DNA from: JAABUE01 sp037440925
GTDB taxonomy: Bacteria > Chloroflexota > Anaerolineae > Anaerolineales > Villigracilaceae
DNA: 64,000 bases
Direction: 5' to 3'
NCBI GenBank assembly: GCA_037440925.1
Contig: JBBITF010000013.1
Location: forward strand, 1 to 64,000
The notes beneath the pieces were generated by a model that was given only the letters and a program-made list of their open reading frames with translations, did no database searches and was not told the DNA's origin. This document shows positions 23,339-31,796 of this stretch, in pieces. How positions within the stretch are numbered: position 1 is the first letter of the stretch; every line of letters starts with the position of its first letter. The position numbers and the translations under genes were made by a program.

Positions 23339-23745
23339 TCGCCGTGACTGGGCGACGCCAACGCCACCGCCTCGATTTCTACTGCCGCCCCTTTCGGCAA
23401 GCCGGCGACCGCCACCGTAGAGCGAGCCGGTGGGTTTTGCGGAAAAAACTCCGCATAGACCGCGTTCATCTTCGCAAAATCGGCCATATCGCGCAGGAAG
23501 ACCGTGGTTTTCATCACACAGTTCAAGCCAGAGTCGGCGGCTTCCAACACATGCTTCAAGTTGGTCAATACCTGGCGCGTCTCCGCCTCCACGCCGCCAC
23601 TGACCAATTCCATGCTGGCCGGGTCCAGGCCGATCTGCCCGGCGGTGTAAACCAGGTCTCCAACGCGAACAGCCTGCGAATACGGACCAATCGCCTGCGG
23701 CGCATCATCAGAGTGAACGATTTTCTTGCCCTCGGACGTGTACAT
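23335..23745 (-). CDS. RidA-family enamine/imine deaminase
   Basis: A 136-residue YjgF/YER057c/UK114 protein. Visible landmarks: IGPYSQAVRVGDLVYTAGQIGLDP, NLKHVLEAAD, VMKTTVFLRDMADFAKMNAVYAEFF and the terminal PARSTVAVAGLPKGAAVEIEAVA with the Arg and Glu that hold the ligand carboxylate in true RidA. It would hydrolyse reactive enamines from PLP enzymes. The ATG at 23745 is preceded by AGGAG, so it is preferred to the TTG at 23751. It stands alone, divergent to rpsF. Confidence 0.93.
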   Translation of the reverse strand: MYTSEGKKIVHSDDAPQAIGPYSQAVRVGDLVYTAGQIGLDPASMELVSGGVEAETRQVLTNLKHVLEAADSGLNCVMKTTVFLRDMADFAKMNAVYAEFFPQNPPARSTVAVAGLPKGAAVEIEAVALASPSHGD

Positions 23746-23844
23746 AGACAAACTCCTTAGCGTTGAAATACGCCATGATTGTAAGCGAACTCAAGAGAAA
23801 AATCAAAGAAACTCTCCCTTTCATCCCCAAAAGTCCACATTTTG

Positions 23845-23853
23845 TGGTAAACT
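23845..23853 (+). promoter_or_regulatory. Candidate extended -10 of the rpsF operon
   Basis: TGGTAAACT fits the TGNTANNNT form about 95 bp upstream of rpsF. No credible -35 hexamer is found at 17 bp. Weak inference. Confidence 0.3.
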
Positions 23854-23947
23854 TCGCCCGCTCAGGTACGTTTCAACGTGCCTTTCCGCCTCCAGCCTTA
23901 TCTACGATACGGTCTGGGGGCAATCCCATGGAAAGGAGGTTTCCCTC

Positions 23948-24229
23948 ATGCGTAACTATGAATTGGTTTGCGTCGTCCAGCCCGACCTGGATGAGACTGC
24001 CTTGAATGGCGTGGTCGAAAAGGTCAAAGGCTGGGTAACCGAAGCGGGCGGCAGCGTGAGCAAAGTCGAGATGTGGGGCAAACGCAAGTTAGCCTACCTC
24101 ATCCGCAAGCAGCGCGAAGGGCAGTATTTCTTGCTCAACATCGAACTGCCAGCCGAGGCCGCCACCACCCTCGAACGCAATATCCGCTTTCTGGAGCCGG
24201 TGATGCGGTATCTACTGACGGCAATCTAA
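23948..24229 (+). CDS. rpsF: 30S ribosomal protein S6
   Basis: A 93-residue protein with the family landmarks: RNYELVCVVQPDLDE, VEMWGKRKLAYLIRKQREGQY and NIRFLEPVMRYLLT. It binds S18 in the small subunit. The ATG has a strong AAGGAGG 7-8 nt upstream. It begins the rpsF-ssb-rpsR operon. The 200 bp upstream, up to ridA, contains an extended -10-like TGGTAAACT near 23845 and room for the S6:S18 autoregulatory leader known in many bacteria, but I could not confirm a leader fold. Confidence 0.95.
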   Translation: MRNYELVCVVQPDLDETALNGVVEKVKGWVTEAGGSVSKVEMWGKRKLAYLIRKQREGQYFLLNIELPAEAATTLERNIRFLEPVMRYLLTAI

Positions 24230-24268
24230 CTTTACCTGATTTCTCGGTTGTATTGTAAGGAGAATCCG

Positions 24269-24685
24269 ATGAGCCGAGGCTTGAATAAGATTATGATTAT
24301 CGGCCACTTAGGGCGCGATCCAGAAATGCGTTACACCCCCTCCGGCCGCCCGGTGACCACTTTCACCGTTGCCGTGAGCCGCTCGTGGAACACCGTAGAT
24401 GGCGAACGGCACAACGAAACAGAATGGTTCAATATCGTTGCCTGGGGCAACCTGGCAGAGATTTGCAAACAATACCTTTACAAAGGCCAACAAGTGTATG
24501 TCGAGGGCCGCTTACAAACCCGCCGCTGGGAAGATAAAGAAGGACAAAAACACACCAGCGTCGAAATCGTTGCCAGCGAGATGATGATGCTCGGCGAGCG
24601 GCGTGAAAACAACCAGGCCCAAGAACTCGATACTGCCAGCGAGCAGCCCGAGCCAGCAATTGATGAAGACGAATTTCCTTTCTGA
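24269..24685 (+). CDS. ssb: Single-stranded DNA-binding protein
   Basis: 138 residues. The OB fold is recognised by NKIMIIGHLGRDPEMRYTPSGRPVTTFTVAVSR and EWFNIVAWGNLAEICKQYLYKGQQVYVEGRLQ. The tail ends EDEFPF, a variant of the DDDIPF acidic tip through which SSB recruits repair proteins. Spacer between OB fold and tip is short. AAGGAG precedes the ATG. Gene order rpsF-ssb-rpsR is the ancestral one. Confidence 0.96.
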   Translation: MSRGLNKIMIIGHLGRDPEMRYTPSGRPVTTFTVAVSRSWNTVDGERHNETEWFNIVAWGNLAEICKQYLYKGQQVYVEGRLQTRRWEDKEGQKHTSVEIVASEMMMLGERRENNQAQELDTASEQPEPAIDEDEFPF

Positions 24686-24706
24686 AAAGGATAACCGGAG
24701 TAACCC

Positions 24707-25009
24707 ATGAGTGAAGAACGTTCCAAAAACAATGGAAGCGCTCAGAGCGCGCCAGGGGGGCAACAAGAGCGCCGCTTCTTTGCGCGCCCCAAATTCTGCC
24801 AGTTCTGCTCCGACAAAGAACTGGTCATTGACTACAAAAAAGTAGACCTGCTCAAACGCTACATCACCGACGAGGGCAAGATACGCCCGCGTCGTCAAAC
24901 CGGCACGTGCGCCAAGCATCAACGCGAAATCGCGGCAGCGGTCAAACGCGCCCGGCATGTTGCCCTGCTACCCTTCACCGGCAAATACTGGGAAGAAGGC
25001 TACAACTAA
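24707..25009 (+). CDS. rpsR: 30S ribosomal protein S18
   Basis: A 100-residue S18 protein with a basic/Gln-rich N-terminal extension before the core FFARPKFCQFC. It contains a C-x-x-C pair (C31, C34) and a later C-x-x-H (TCAKHQR), the zinc-binding C+ form of S18. RYITDEGKIRPRRQTGTCAKHQR and ARHVALLPF are standard. It lies 21 bp after ssb. rplI, often the next gene, is absent here; a foldase gene follows. Confidence 0.95.
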   Translation: MSEERSKNNGSAQSAPGGQQERRFFARPKFCQFCSDKELVIDYKKVDLLKRYITDEGKIRPRRQTGTCAKHQREIAAAVKRARHVALLPFTGKYWEEGYN

Positions 25010-25073
25010 TCCCTGTGCAGCCAGACAAGCGGTACATTCCTTCCCCTGCCTGGCTGCCCAAAGGAGGTATTCC

Positions 25074-26351
25074 TTGGCGCCCAATCCCAAAATTGAAAGC
25101 AAAAAGCACATTGCCCGCCTGGAACGCGAGCGACAACAAACGCGCCTCATCAAAATTGCCGCCACTCTCATTGTCCTGGCGGTTGTTCTCATCCTGGGCT
25201 ACGGCTACCTGGATATCAACGTCCTGCAACTGCGCCAGCCGGTTGCCGAAGTCAACGGCGAAAAAATCACCACTAAAGAATTCCAGGCACGCGTCCAAAT
25301 CCAACGCCGACAACTCATCAACCAATACCTGGAGTATCAGCAATATCAGCAAGCCTTTGGCATGGACGTCAGCCAACAACTTAAAGAAATCGAAACCAAA
25401 CTGAACGTCCCCTCCATCGTAGGGAAAGAAGTGCTAGACGCGATGATTCAGGAAGCCCTCATCCGCCAGGAAGCCGCCAAACGCGGCATCACCGTCACCC
25501 CAGAAGAAATTGAGGCCTTCCGGCGCGAACAGTTCCGCTTTTTCCCCGACGGAACCTATACCCCCACCGTCACCCCCACAGCGGTAGAAATCGTCTATCC
25601 TACCCTCTCGGCAGAACAAATGAAACTGGTAACGGTCACGCCCAGCCCAACCAGTGGCCCTACCGTCACCCCGCCTCCTACGGCGACCCCAAACCTGTCT
25701 GCCACGCCAACTGCCCAATCTACCTCTCAGCCGACCTCCACACCCCGCCCCACCGCAACGCCCTACACACTGGAAGGTTATCAAGAGCAATTTGCAACCG
25801 CCCAGGCCAGTTTCGTCGAAATCGGCCTCACCGAAGCCCAATACCAGCGCCTGTTCGAGACCGAATTACTACGCCAAAAACTCTTTGAAGCCGTCACGAG
25901 CGATACGCCTGCGGAAGAAGAACAAGTCTGGGCACGCCACATCCTGCTCAACGATGAAGAAACGGCCAAACAGGTTCTGGAACGCTTGAAAAAAGGTGAA
26001 AGTTTTGCTAAAGTGGCCCAAGAAGTATCCCAAGACCCTGGCAGCGCCGGGCAAGGCGGCGATTTAGGTTGGTTTGGCAAAGGACAAATGGTAGAACCCT
26101 TTGAAAAAGCCGCTTACGCCCTCGAAGTCGGCCAAATCAGCGAGCCGGTACAAACAACCTTTGGCTGGCACATCATCCAATTGATTGGCCGCACGACCCA
26201 ACCGTTGACAGCCTACCGCTACAATGAGATTCGCCAGACCGCCTTCGAGGATTTCTTGACCAAACTGCGCGAAGAATCTGAGGTCGTCATCCATGACTAT
26301 TGGACCGAGCGCGTTCCAAATACCCCCAGGCTGGAAGATTTATATCAATGA
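25074..26351 (+). CDS. Membrane-anchored PpiC-type peptidyl-prolyl isomerase (SurA/PrsA-like)
   Basis: A 425-residue extracytoplasmic foldase. It starts with a TTG codon at 25074, selected because AGGAGG lies 6 nt upstream; the in-frame ATG at 24957 lies inside rpsR. A short basic N-terminus precedes one membrane helix (residues 23-45), a SurA_N-like helical region (VAEVNGEKITTKEFQARVQI), a Thr/Pro-rich linker of about 80 residues (VTPTAVEIVYP, PTSTPRPTATP), and a parvulin domain with WARHILLNDEETAKQVLERL, GSAGQGGDLGWFGKGQMVEP and TTFGWHIIQL. It probably folds secreted proteins at the outer face of the membrane. Confidence 0.88.
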   Translation: MAPNPKIESKKHIARLERERQQTRLIKIAATLIVLAVVLILGYGYLDINVLQLRQPVAEVNGEKITTKEFQARVQIQRRQLINQYLEYQQYQQAFGMDVSQQLKEIETKLNVPSIVGKEVLDAMIQEALIRQEAAKRGITVTPEEIEAFRREQFRFFPDGTYTPTVTPTAVEIVYPTLSAEQMKLVTVTPSPTSGPTVTPPPTATPNLSATPTAQSTSQPTSTPRPTATPYTLEGYQEQFATAQASFVEIGLTEAQYQRLFETELLRQKLFEAVTSDTPAEEEQVWARHILLNDEETAKQVLERLKKGESFAKVAQEVSQDPGSAGQGGDLGWFGKGQMVEPFEKAAYALEVGQISEPVQTTFGWHIIQLIGRTTQPLTAYRYNEIRQTAFEDFLTKLREESEVVIHDYWTERVPNTPRLEDLYQ

Positions 26352-26530
26352 GTCCATTGCAAAAACAGAAAATCTCAACGTAAAGACGCCAAGGCTCAAA
26401 GAAAATGAAATTTCCAATACAAAATCTTCATTTTTTGTTTTGGATAATGCAAAAAAAGAAATAGACCTTAAAAAAATCTTGGTGACTTGCGCCTTTGCGT
26501 TAGAAACACCCTTTTTGCAGTAGAGTCATG
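26348..26530. repeat. MITE-like element with terminal inverted repeats, copy 1
   Basis: 183 bp. Left end ATGAGTCCATTGCAAAAA and the reverse complement of the right end ATGACTCTACTGCAAAAA agree at 15 of 18 positions. Inside, AACGTAAAGACGCCAAG and the inverted CTAACGCAAAGGCGCAAG form a second pair of inverted arms. No ORF. A related copy is at 60503-60646. Confidence 0.7.
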
Positions 26531-26541
26531 TAATAAACGCC

Positions 26542-26583
26542 ACATCTCGAAGGTTTTCTTAAAACCCTCGAGATGTTTTGTTA
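26542..26583 (+). terminator. Rho-independent terminator of the rpsF-ssb-rpsR-foldase operon
   Basis: CATCTCGA-A-GGTTTT (26543-26557), loop CTT, AAAACC-C-TCGAGATG (26561-26575), then TTTTG TTAT. The stem has 14 pairs with one mismatch and is followed by a T-rich tract. Confidence 0.8.
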
Positions 26584-26606
26584 TAACCCCTTCTCTCATA
26601 GCGTTC

Positions 26607-26676
26607 TACCTACCCTCCCTCGCCCCCGCTTCCTCTCCCCGATGGGAGAGAATTAAGGGGAGGGTAAGCAGTTACC
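26607..26676. repeat. GC-rich palindrome of the GGTAACTGCCTACCC family
   Basis: ACCTACCCTCCC to CCTCTCCC, loop CGAT, then GGGAGAG to GGGGAGGGTAAGCAGTTACC. The outer arms match those of 49923-50067. Copies or fragments also at 3839-3857. Confidence 0.7.
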
Positions 26677-26696
26677 ATAGCGGCCAAAATTCTGGA

Positions 26697-26702
26697 TATA
26701 AT
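26697..26702 (+). promoter_or_regulatory. -10 hexamer of the zincin operon, leaderless type
   Basis: Perfect TATAAT, 7 nt before ATG 26710, with TTACCA 19 bp upstream as a poor -35. No Shine-Dalgarno. Confidence 0.55.
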
Positions 26703-26709
26703 CCCCTCC

Positions 26710-27993
26710 ATGCTCTTCCGCCTCTTGCGCGTCCTCGACGTACTGATTTACCTGCTTATCGGCGTCCTCCTGCTCGCCGCCGGCGACCCCATTGCGACCG
26801 AGCCGGTAGAACGCGCACGCGCCTATACCCGCGCCATCGAATTCGACTACGTGCAATGGAGTGCCGAAGCCGCCCTGTCTAAACTACAAATTATCGCCAG
26901 CGGCATGTCGGCCTATTTTCGGCATGAAGATCGGCGCCAGGTGGTCATGGAATACCTGTTTGTCACCGAGCGGCTCATCCAGGCCGAAGATGCCCTCACC
27001 CGTCTATATGCCGATCCTGCCATCTTGAACAAAGAAACTTCCTCGGCCTCCCTGCGCAGTGAAGTGGCACGTTTGAGTCAGCGCCAGGAAGAATTAGGGC
27101 CGCTGGCCGAGGCCGTCTTGCAAGAACAAGTGGCAGAGACCCTGGCCGAGGCCGGCTTGACATGGGGCGGACAACCTTTGCCGCCGGTGCTGTACCGTTC
27201 CAGCGCCGTGCCGATGGGCCTGGTCATCTCGCCGCGCGACCGCATCGAACAACTTGCCAACATCTCGCTCCAACCCTCTCTACCCGTTGACCGCCAGGCG
27301 GCGCTCGAAGAACAAGTAGATAGCGCCCTAAACGTCTCCAGCCTGGTTGTGCCGATAGGCGGTGTGGGCGTCTATCCCACGATGATTATGCGCACCACAA
27401 ATCTGCCCTGGCTGCTAGACACCATCGCCCACGAATGGACACATAACTACCTCACCTTGCGCCCGCTTGGTTTTCTGTACGACGCTACGCCCGAACTGCG
27501 CACCATGAACGAGACCACCGCCTCGATCGTAGGCAGCGAAATTGGGACGCTGGTCTTGCAGCGCTACTACCCCGACTTGCTAGCCGCCTCGCTGCCTGGA
27601 CTTCAACCTGCTTCCGCTTCTCAGCCCTACAGCCCTCCCCCAGATGACGCCCCGCCCCCCTTCGACTTTCGCGCCGAAATGCACAAAACGCGCGTCACCG
27701 TAGACGCCTTGCTGGCTGAAGGCAAAGTGGAACAAGCCGAAGCCTACATGGAAGCGCGCCGCCAAATCTTCTGGCAAAACGGCTACGCCGTGCGCAAACT
27801 CAACCAGGCCTACTTCGCCTTCTATGGCGCCTATGCCGACGTGCCAGGCGGCGCAGCCGGCCAGGACCCGGTTGGCCCGGCCGTGCGCGCGCTGCGCGCA
27901 CAGAGCGCCTCGCTAAGCGATTTTGTCAACCGCATTTCCTGGATGACCTCCTTCGAGCAATTGCAGGCCGCTATCCATTCGCCCATTCAGTGA
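26710..27993 (+). CDS. Membrane-anchored HExxH metallopeptidase-like protein
   Basis: A 427-residue protein of unknown family. One N-terminal membrane helix (residues 8-26) is followed by a helical, Glu/Arg-rich extracytoplasmic domain. A zincin motif HEWTHNYL (H about 241, H about 245) is followed 27 residues later by NETTASIVGSEIG, giving the likely third ligand/Glu. A Pro-rich stretch follows near residue 300. It shares an operon with the DsbA-cyclophilin lipoprotein (GTGA overlap), a PrsW-like protease and a GT2. Substrate is unknown; a cell-envelope processing role is inferred. Confidence 0.75.
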   Translation: MLFRLLRVLDVLIYLLIGVLLLAAGDPIATEPVERARAYTRAIEFDYVQWSAEAALSKLQIIASGMSAYFRHEDRRQVVMEYLFVTERLIQAEDALTRLYADPAILNKETSSASLRSEVARLSQRQEELGPLAEAVLQEQVAETLAEAGLTWGGQPLPPVLYRSSAVPMGLVISPRDRIEQLANISLQPSLPVDRQAALEEQVDSALNVSSLVVPIGGVGVYPTMIMRTTNLPWLLDTIAHEWTHNYLTLRPLGFLYDATPELRTMNETTASIVGSEIGTLVLQRYYPDLLAASLPGLQPASASQPYSPPPDDAPPPFDFRAEMHKTRVTVDALLAEGKVEQAEAYMEARRQIFWQNGYAVRKLNQAYFAFYGAYADVPGGAAGQDPVGPAVRALRAQSASLSDFVNRISWMTSFEQLQAAIHSPIQ

Positions 27994-28004
27994 CCAATCC
28001 TCTC

Positions 28005-29240
28005 ATGAAATCTCTTGCCCTGCCTTTTCTCCTCATCCTGTTTCTGACAGCCTGCAATCCGGCCAACCCGACGGCCTCGCCTGCTCCCACCCCCACCGAA
28101 ACGACAATCATCCTGCCTACCCCGCCGGCTGCCGAGCAACCTACCTGCAACACCTTGAGCGCCCAGCCAACGCCCCTGCCCGGCAGCGATTCGCGCTTCC
28201 CGCCTGTCGGCGACGAGGAGCCTGTGCGCGGCGCACAAGACGCCGTTGTAACCATCATCGTCTACAACGACTTCCAATGCACCGATTGTAACTATCTGCC
28301 GCTATCCCAAAAACTGCTGGAAGCCCATCCTAAAGAGGTGCGCTTTGTCTACCGCCCTTATCCCTATACGCAATACTTCGACAAGGGCGAGTTGGCCGCG
28401 CGTGCTGCGCACGCCGCCGCCGTCCAGGGCAAATTCTGGGAAATGCACGACCTGTTGTTTGAGCGTCAATCCGAATGGGTAGAACGCTCGCCAGCCTCCT
28501 TCGAGGCGTGGATTCAGGCTCAGGCAGCGGATCTCGGGCTGGATTCGGCCCGTTTTGAGGCTGACTTCCATAGCGCGGAAACAGTTCAAAAGGTCCAGAA
28601 AGAAGCGGAAGCGGGCGCCGCGTTGGGCATCCCCGTCCTGCCTTTCCTGCTCATCAACGGGCAGGTCTACACCGGTTCTAAAAATTTCGATACGCTCGAC
28701 CAGGTAGTGCGCCTGCTGATATTGGGAACACGTCAGTTCAACGATTGTCCACCCTGGGTGATTGACCCGACCAAAGAATATCTTGCTACGCTGTACACCG
28801 AGAAAGGCGAGGTAACCCTGGAACTGTACGCCGATAAGGCCCCGCTGGCGGTCAACTCGTTTGTTTTCTTGGCGCGCGCCGGGTGGTACAATGACATCAC
28901 CTTCCATCGCGTCTTGCCTGGCTTTGTAGCGCAAAGCGGCGACCCCAGCGGCACCGGCCAGGGCAACCCTGGCTACTTATTCCAAAACGAACTCGACCCT
29001 TCGCTGACCTTCAATGATCCAGGCGTGTTGGCCATGGCCAACTCTGGCCCCAACACCAACGGCAGCCAGTTCTTCATCACGCTGGCGGCCGCTCCACATC
29101 TGAACGGCCAATACACCATCTTTGGGCGCGTGCTGCGCGGTCTGGACGTGCTGCAAGCCCTCACGCCGCGTAACCCTCAACCGGGCCAGGCTCTGCCGCC
29201 CGGCGACGCCTTGCTGCGCGTCGTCATTCAGGAACAATAA
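28005..29240 (+). CDS. Lipoprotein fusing a DsbA-like thioredoxin domain and a cyclophilin
   Basis: 411 residues. A lipoprotein signal (LALPFLLILFLTACNP, lipobox LTAC, Cys17) is followed by a Pro/Thr linker, a DsbA/thioredoxin_4 domain with FQCTDC near residue 91 and LGIPVLPFLLINGQ (cis-Pro loop), and from ~265 a cyclophilin domain (FHRVLPGFVAQSGDPSGTG, NTNGSQFFITLAAAPHLNG). It may combine disulfide formation and prolyl isomerisation on exported proteins. Cyclophilin Arg and Phe residues expected for activity (HRV, FFIT) are present. A GTG at 27990 overlapping the previous stop is an alternative start. Confidence 0.88.
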   Translation: MKSLALPFLLILFLTACNPANPTASPAPTPTETTIILPTPPAAEQPTCNTLSAQPTPLPGSDSRFPPVGDEEPVRGAQDAVVTIIVYNDFQCTDCNYLPLSQKLLEAHPKEVRFVYRPYPYTQYFDKGELAARAAHAAAVQGKFWEMHDLLFERQSEWVERSPASFEAWIQAQAADLGLDSARFEADFHSAETVQKVQKEAEAGAALGIPVLPFLLINGQVYTGSKNFDTLDQVVRLLILGTRQFNDCPPWVIDPTKEYLATLYTEKGEVTLELYADKAPLAVNSFVFLARAGWYNDITFHRVLPGFVAQSGDPSGTGQGNPGYLFQNELDPSLTFNDPGVLAMANSGPNTNGSQFFITLAAAPHLNGQYTIFGRVLRGLDVLQALTPRNPQPGQALPPGDALLRVVIQEQ

Positions 29241-29244
29241 CAAA

Positions 29245-30507
29245 GTGAACAAACAACCCATCACTGCCGACTGGCGCGTCATTCTGCTGCTGCTCTTCAG
29301 CCTGGGCGGGGCGCTGACGGCGATCTCGATAGCGCTGGTCATCCTGGCGATGACCCTTTTAACCCTGTCAAACTGGATAACGCTGGACCTCTCGCCGCTT
29401 CCCAGCCTGCTGGTCGCCAGCACATTGGCAGCAATTGGCTTGCTCTTCCTGCCGATTGGCTATTACAGCCTGCGACGCCTGCGCGGGCAACCAGAGACGA
29501 CCCTGGTTTTGCCTCCGCTTCGCCTCTGGACATGGATTTTGCTGCCGCTGCTGTGGACTGTTTTGGCGCTGCTGGCCTCGCTCTTCTACGACGGCGCCGG
29601 GGCGCTTATCTACGCGCCTGCGCTCCATTTTTGGGCGGTAGCCTTGCCGCTTTACCTGCTGGTGCGCGTAGCCTCTAACCGCATCTCGCTAGGTTCACAC
29701 TTGCGCGCCTGGAGTGTTCTGGGCAGCAGCATGTCGCTCAGCCTGGCTGTAGCGCTCGCCCTGGAACTAGCAGCGTTAGCAATCATTGTGGTTATAGCCG
29801 CTTCGACGCTGGCAGTGGTCAAACCTGCTGCCCTGGACGAAATCCAGCGTCTGCTAGAGAGGCTGCAAAACGCGCCCGACCTGGAAAGTATGTTAATCCC
29901 GCTGTCTCCGCTCATCAAGCATCCCTTGACGCTGGTTGCAGCCCTGTTTTTTCTATCGGGTCTTACGCCGCTCATCGAGGAGCTCGCCAAGTCGTTGGGC
30001 GTGTGGTTGGTTTCGGGGCGATTATCCAGCCCGGCGCAGGGTTTTGCTTTGGGCGCGCTAAGCGGGGCCGGCTTTGCCCTGGTGGAAAGTTTATCGGCTT
30101 CCCTGACCCCCGACGCGAGCTGGGCGTTCGCATTCGCAGCACGCGCCTTCAGCGGTCTGATGCACGTCCTGGCAGCCGGCTTGATGGGTCTGGGCATTGC
30201 CTATGCGCGCTTGGAAAAACGCTATATCCGTATGGCCGGGCTGGCGTTACTGGCCACACTGGTTCATGCCGCCTGGAACGCGGGCGTGGCGCTGATTGTA
30301 ATAGGCAGTTTGCGCATCATGCTGACCGACGCGGAGATAGACCCCGCCGGCGCGCTGCTGGGCATGGAGGGCCTCCTCCTGTTACTTTTCATGGCGGCAT
30401 CATTGGCCGTTGGGCTGCCGGTCTTGAATGCGCGCCTGGCAAAGGCCGAACTCCGCTCCCCGCCAACGCCGCCCGCCGTGCAAGAACGACCGCTGCCTTC
30501 ATCATAA
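29245..30507 (+). CDS. PrsW-like intramembrane metalloprotease
   Basis: A 420-residue polytopic membrane protein with 10 or more helices. PrsW/CPBP-type motifs are visible: EELAKSLGVW (near 244), GALSGAGFALVESL (near 272), MHVLAAGLMGLG (His near 307) and HAAWNAG (near 341). In Bacillus PrsW starts release of a sigma factor by cutting its anti-sigma protein; no anti-sigma gene is here. The GTG at 29245 is the first start after the previous stop; the Met-rich upstream part lies in the preceding gene. Identification depends on motif pattern. Confidence 0.75.
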   Translation: MNKQPITADWRVILLLLFSLGGALTAISIALVILAMTLLTLSNWITLDLSPLPSLLVASTLAAIGLLFLPIGYYSLRRLRGQPETTLVLPPLRLWTWILLPLLWTVLALLASLFYDGAGALIYAPALHFWAVALPLYLLVRVASNRISLGSHLRAWSVLGSSMSLSLAVALALELAALAIIVVIAASTLAVVKPAALDEIQRLLERLQNAPDLESMLIPLSPLIKHPLTLVAALFFLSGLTPLIEELAKSLGVWLVSGRLSSPAQGFALGALSGAGFALVESLSASLTPDASWAFAFAARAFSGLMHVLAAGLMGLGIAYARLEKRYIRMAGLALLATLVHAAWNAGVALIVIGSLRIMLTDAEIDPAGALLGMEGLLLLLFMAASLAVGLPVLNARLAKAELRSPPTPPAVQERPLPSS

Positions 30508-30525
30508 CCTGTTGCGCTGGGCGAT

Positions 30526-31695
30526 ATGCCGATTGTCCTTGTTCTCTCTACCCTCGTGTTCTTTGCCGGGCTGGTCATCCTGGCCTGGCTGCACAATCAA
30601 CATTGGTTGGACATTGCCGTCCCGCCCCTGCCGCCGCCCTCCGATCAGGCGCCTCTCATTTCGGTGTGCGTGCCGGCGCGCAACGAAGAGAGGAACATTC
30701 GCGCCTGCGTAGAGAGCCTGTTGGCTCAAACCTATCCAAACTTTGAAATTATCGTGGTAGATGACCGTTCGACCGATGCCACGCCGCAGATTTTGTCTCA
30801 ACTGGCGGCCCAAGACGCCCGCATAAACGTCATCAGCGGATCAGACCTCCCCCCCGGCTGGGCCGGTAAACCCCATGCCCTGGTCCAGGCTGTGAACGCA
30901 GCACGCGGCGACTGGCTGTGTTTCGTGGACGCCGATACGCTGCTGGCGCCGCAGGCCCTCTCGGCTGTCTACGCCAAAGCGCTGGAAACGGGCGCCGACT
31001 TGTTCACCATTCTGACGCGCCAGGTCATGCTCTCGTTTTGGGAGCGGGCTGTCTTGCCCCTGGTGATGACGGCGCTTTCGGTGGGATTTTCGCCGCGCAA
31101 AGTCAACGATCCCAAGCGCAAGGACGCGATCGCCAACGGACAGTTCATTCTCATTGCGCGCAGCGTCTACGAAGCGGTCGGCGGTCATACCGCCATCAAA
31201 GGCTCGATCGTAGAAGACAAAGACCTAGCCGTACTGGTCAAGGGAAAAGGCTACCGCCTGGTGATAGCCGATGGACAACAAGTGGCCGCGACGCGCATGT
31301 ACACCTCGCTGGCTCACATGTGGGAAGGCTGGACGAAGAATATCTATCTCGGTCTACGCGACGAGATAGGATTGCTCTTGTTGGGGGTTTTTGGGGCCTT
31401 CCTGGCCTTTGCCGCCGCAGCCCTGTTGCCGCTGTGGGCCGCTTCGGGCGTCTATTTAACAGTAGCCGCCTCCAGCCGAGAGGGAAGCGTCATCTTGCTG
31501 GAGGCGCTAGGGCTATGGATCGTCTTGCTGTATTATCGCGCCCAGGCCGCGCACAAGATGGGGATTCCAAAGTGGTATGCGCTCACCATCCCGCTAGGGT
31601 CAGCCGTCTTTGCCGCCATGATGCTGGCCTCAGCCTGGAAGGTGCTGTCGGGAAGCGGCGTGACATGGAGAGGACGCCGCTATTCAACCAACTAA
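30526..31695 (+). CDS. Glycosyltransferase family 2 (hopanoid/carotenoid-associated type)
   Basis: 389 residues. One N-terminal helix, GT-A domain with VCVPARNEERNIRACVESLL, VVDDRSTDAT, CFVDADTL (DXD-like) and GSIVEDKDLAVLVKGKGYRL near 230, then C-terminal membrane helices. The pattern resembles HpnB or CrtQ-type enzymes that modify isoprenoid or lipid acceptors, but acceptor and donor cannot be deduced. It starts 19 bp after the PrsW-like gene and is the last of the operon; it converges with hypA. Confidence 0.78.
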   Translation: MPIVLVLSTLVFFAGLVILAWLHNQHWLDIAVPPLPPPSDQAPLISVCVPARNEERNIRACVESLLAQTYPNFEIIVVDDRSTDATPQILSQLAAQDARINVISGSDLPPGWAGKPHALVQAVNAARGDWLCFVDADTLLAPQALSAVYAKALETGADLFTILTRQVMLSFWERAVLPLVMTALSVGFSPRKVNDPKRKDAIANGQFILIARSVYEAVGGHTAIKGSIVEDKDLAVLVKGKGYRLVIADGQQVAATRMYTSLAHMWEGWTKNIYLGLRDEIGLLLLGVFGAFLAFAAAALLPLWAASGVYLTVAASSREGSVILLEALGLWIVLLYYRAQAAHKMGIPKWYALTIPLGSAVFAAMMLASAWKVLSGSGVTWRGRRYSTN

Positions 31696-31796
31696 CCTGA
31701 GTTCGAGATAGACCGTTGAAACATCCAGAAGGTTTTACCGACCGCGCTGCCGCCTTCCTACTTACTCCCTTGTTTGCGCAAACCTGACTCACGCCC

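Larger units (their letters stand above)
26352..26709. other. Repeat-filled intergenic region with terminator
   Basis: 358 bp without a gene. It holds the MITE-like element, a strong terminator (26542-26583), a GC palindrome (26607-26676) and a promoter for the next operon (TATAAT 26697-26702). Confidence 0.8.

Noticed and set aside
26340..26540. Target-site duplication around MITE copy 1
   Set aside because: No direct repeat of more than three bases flanks it; only copy 2 has one.
30003..30746. Plus-strand frame of 247 codons overlapping the PrsW-like and GT2 genes
   Set aside because: It spans two real genes in another frame and shows no family features.
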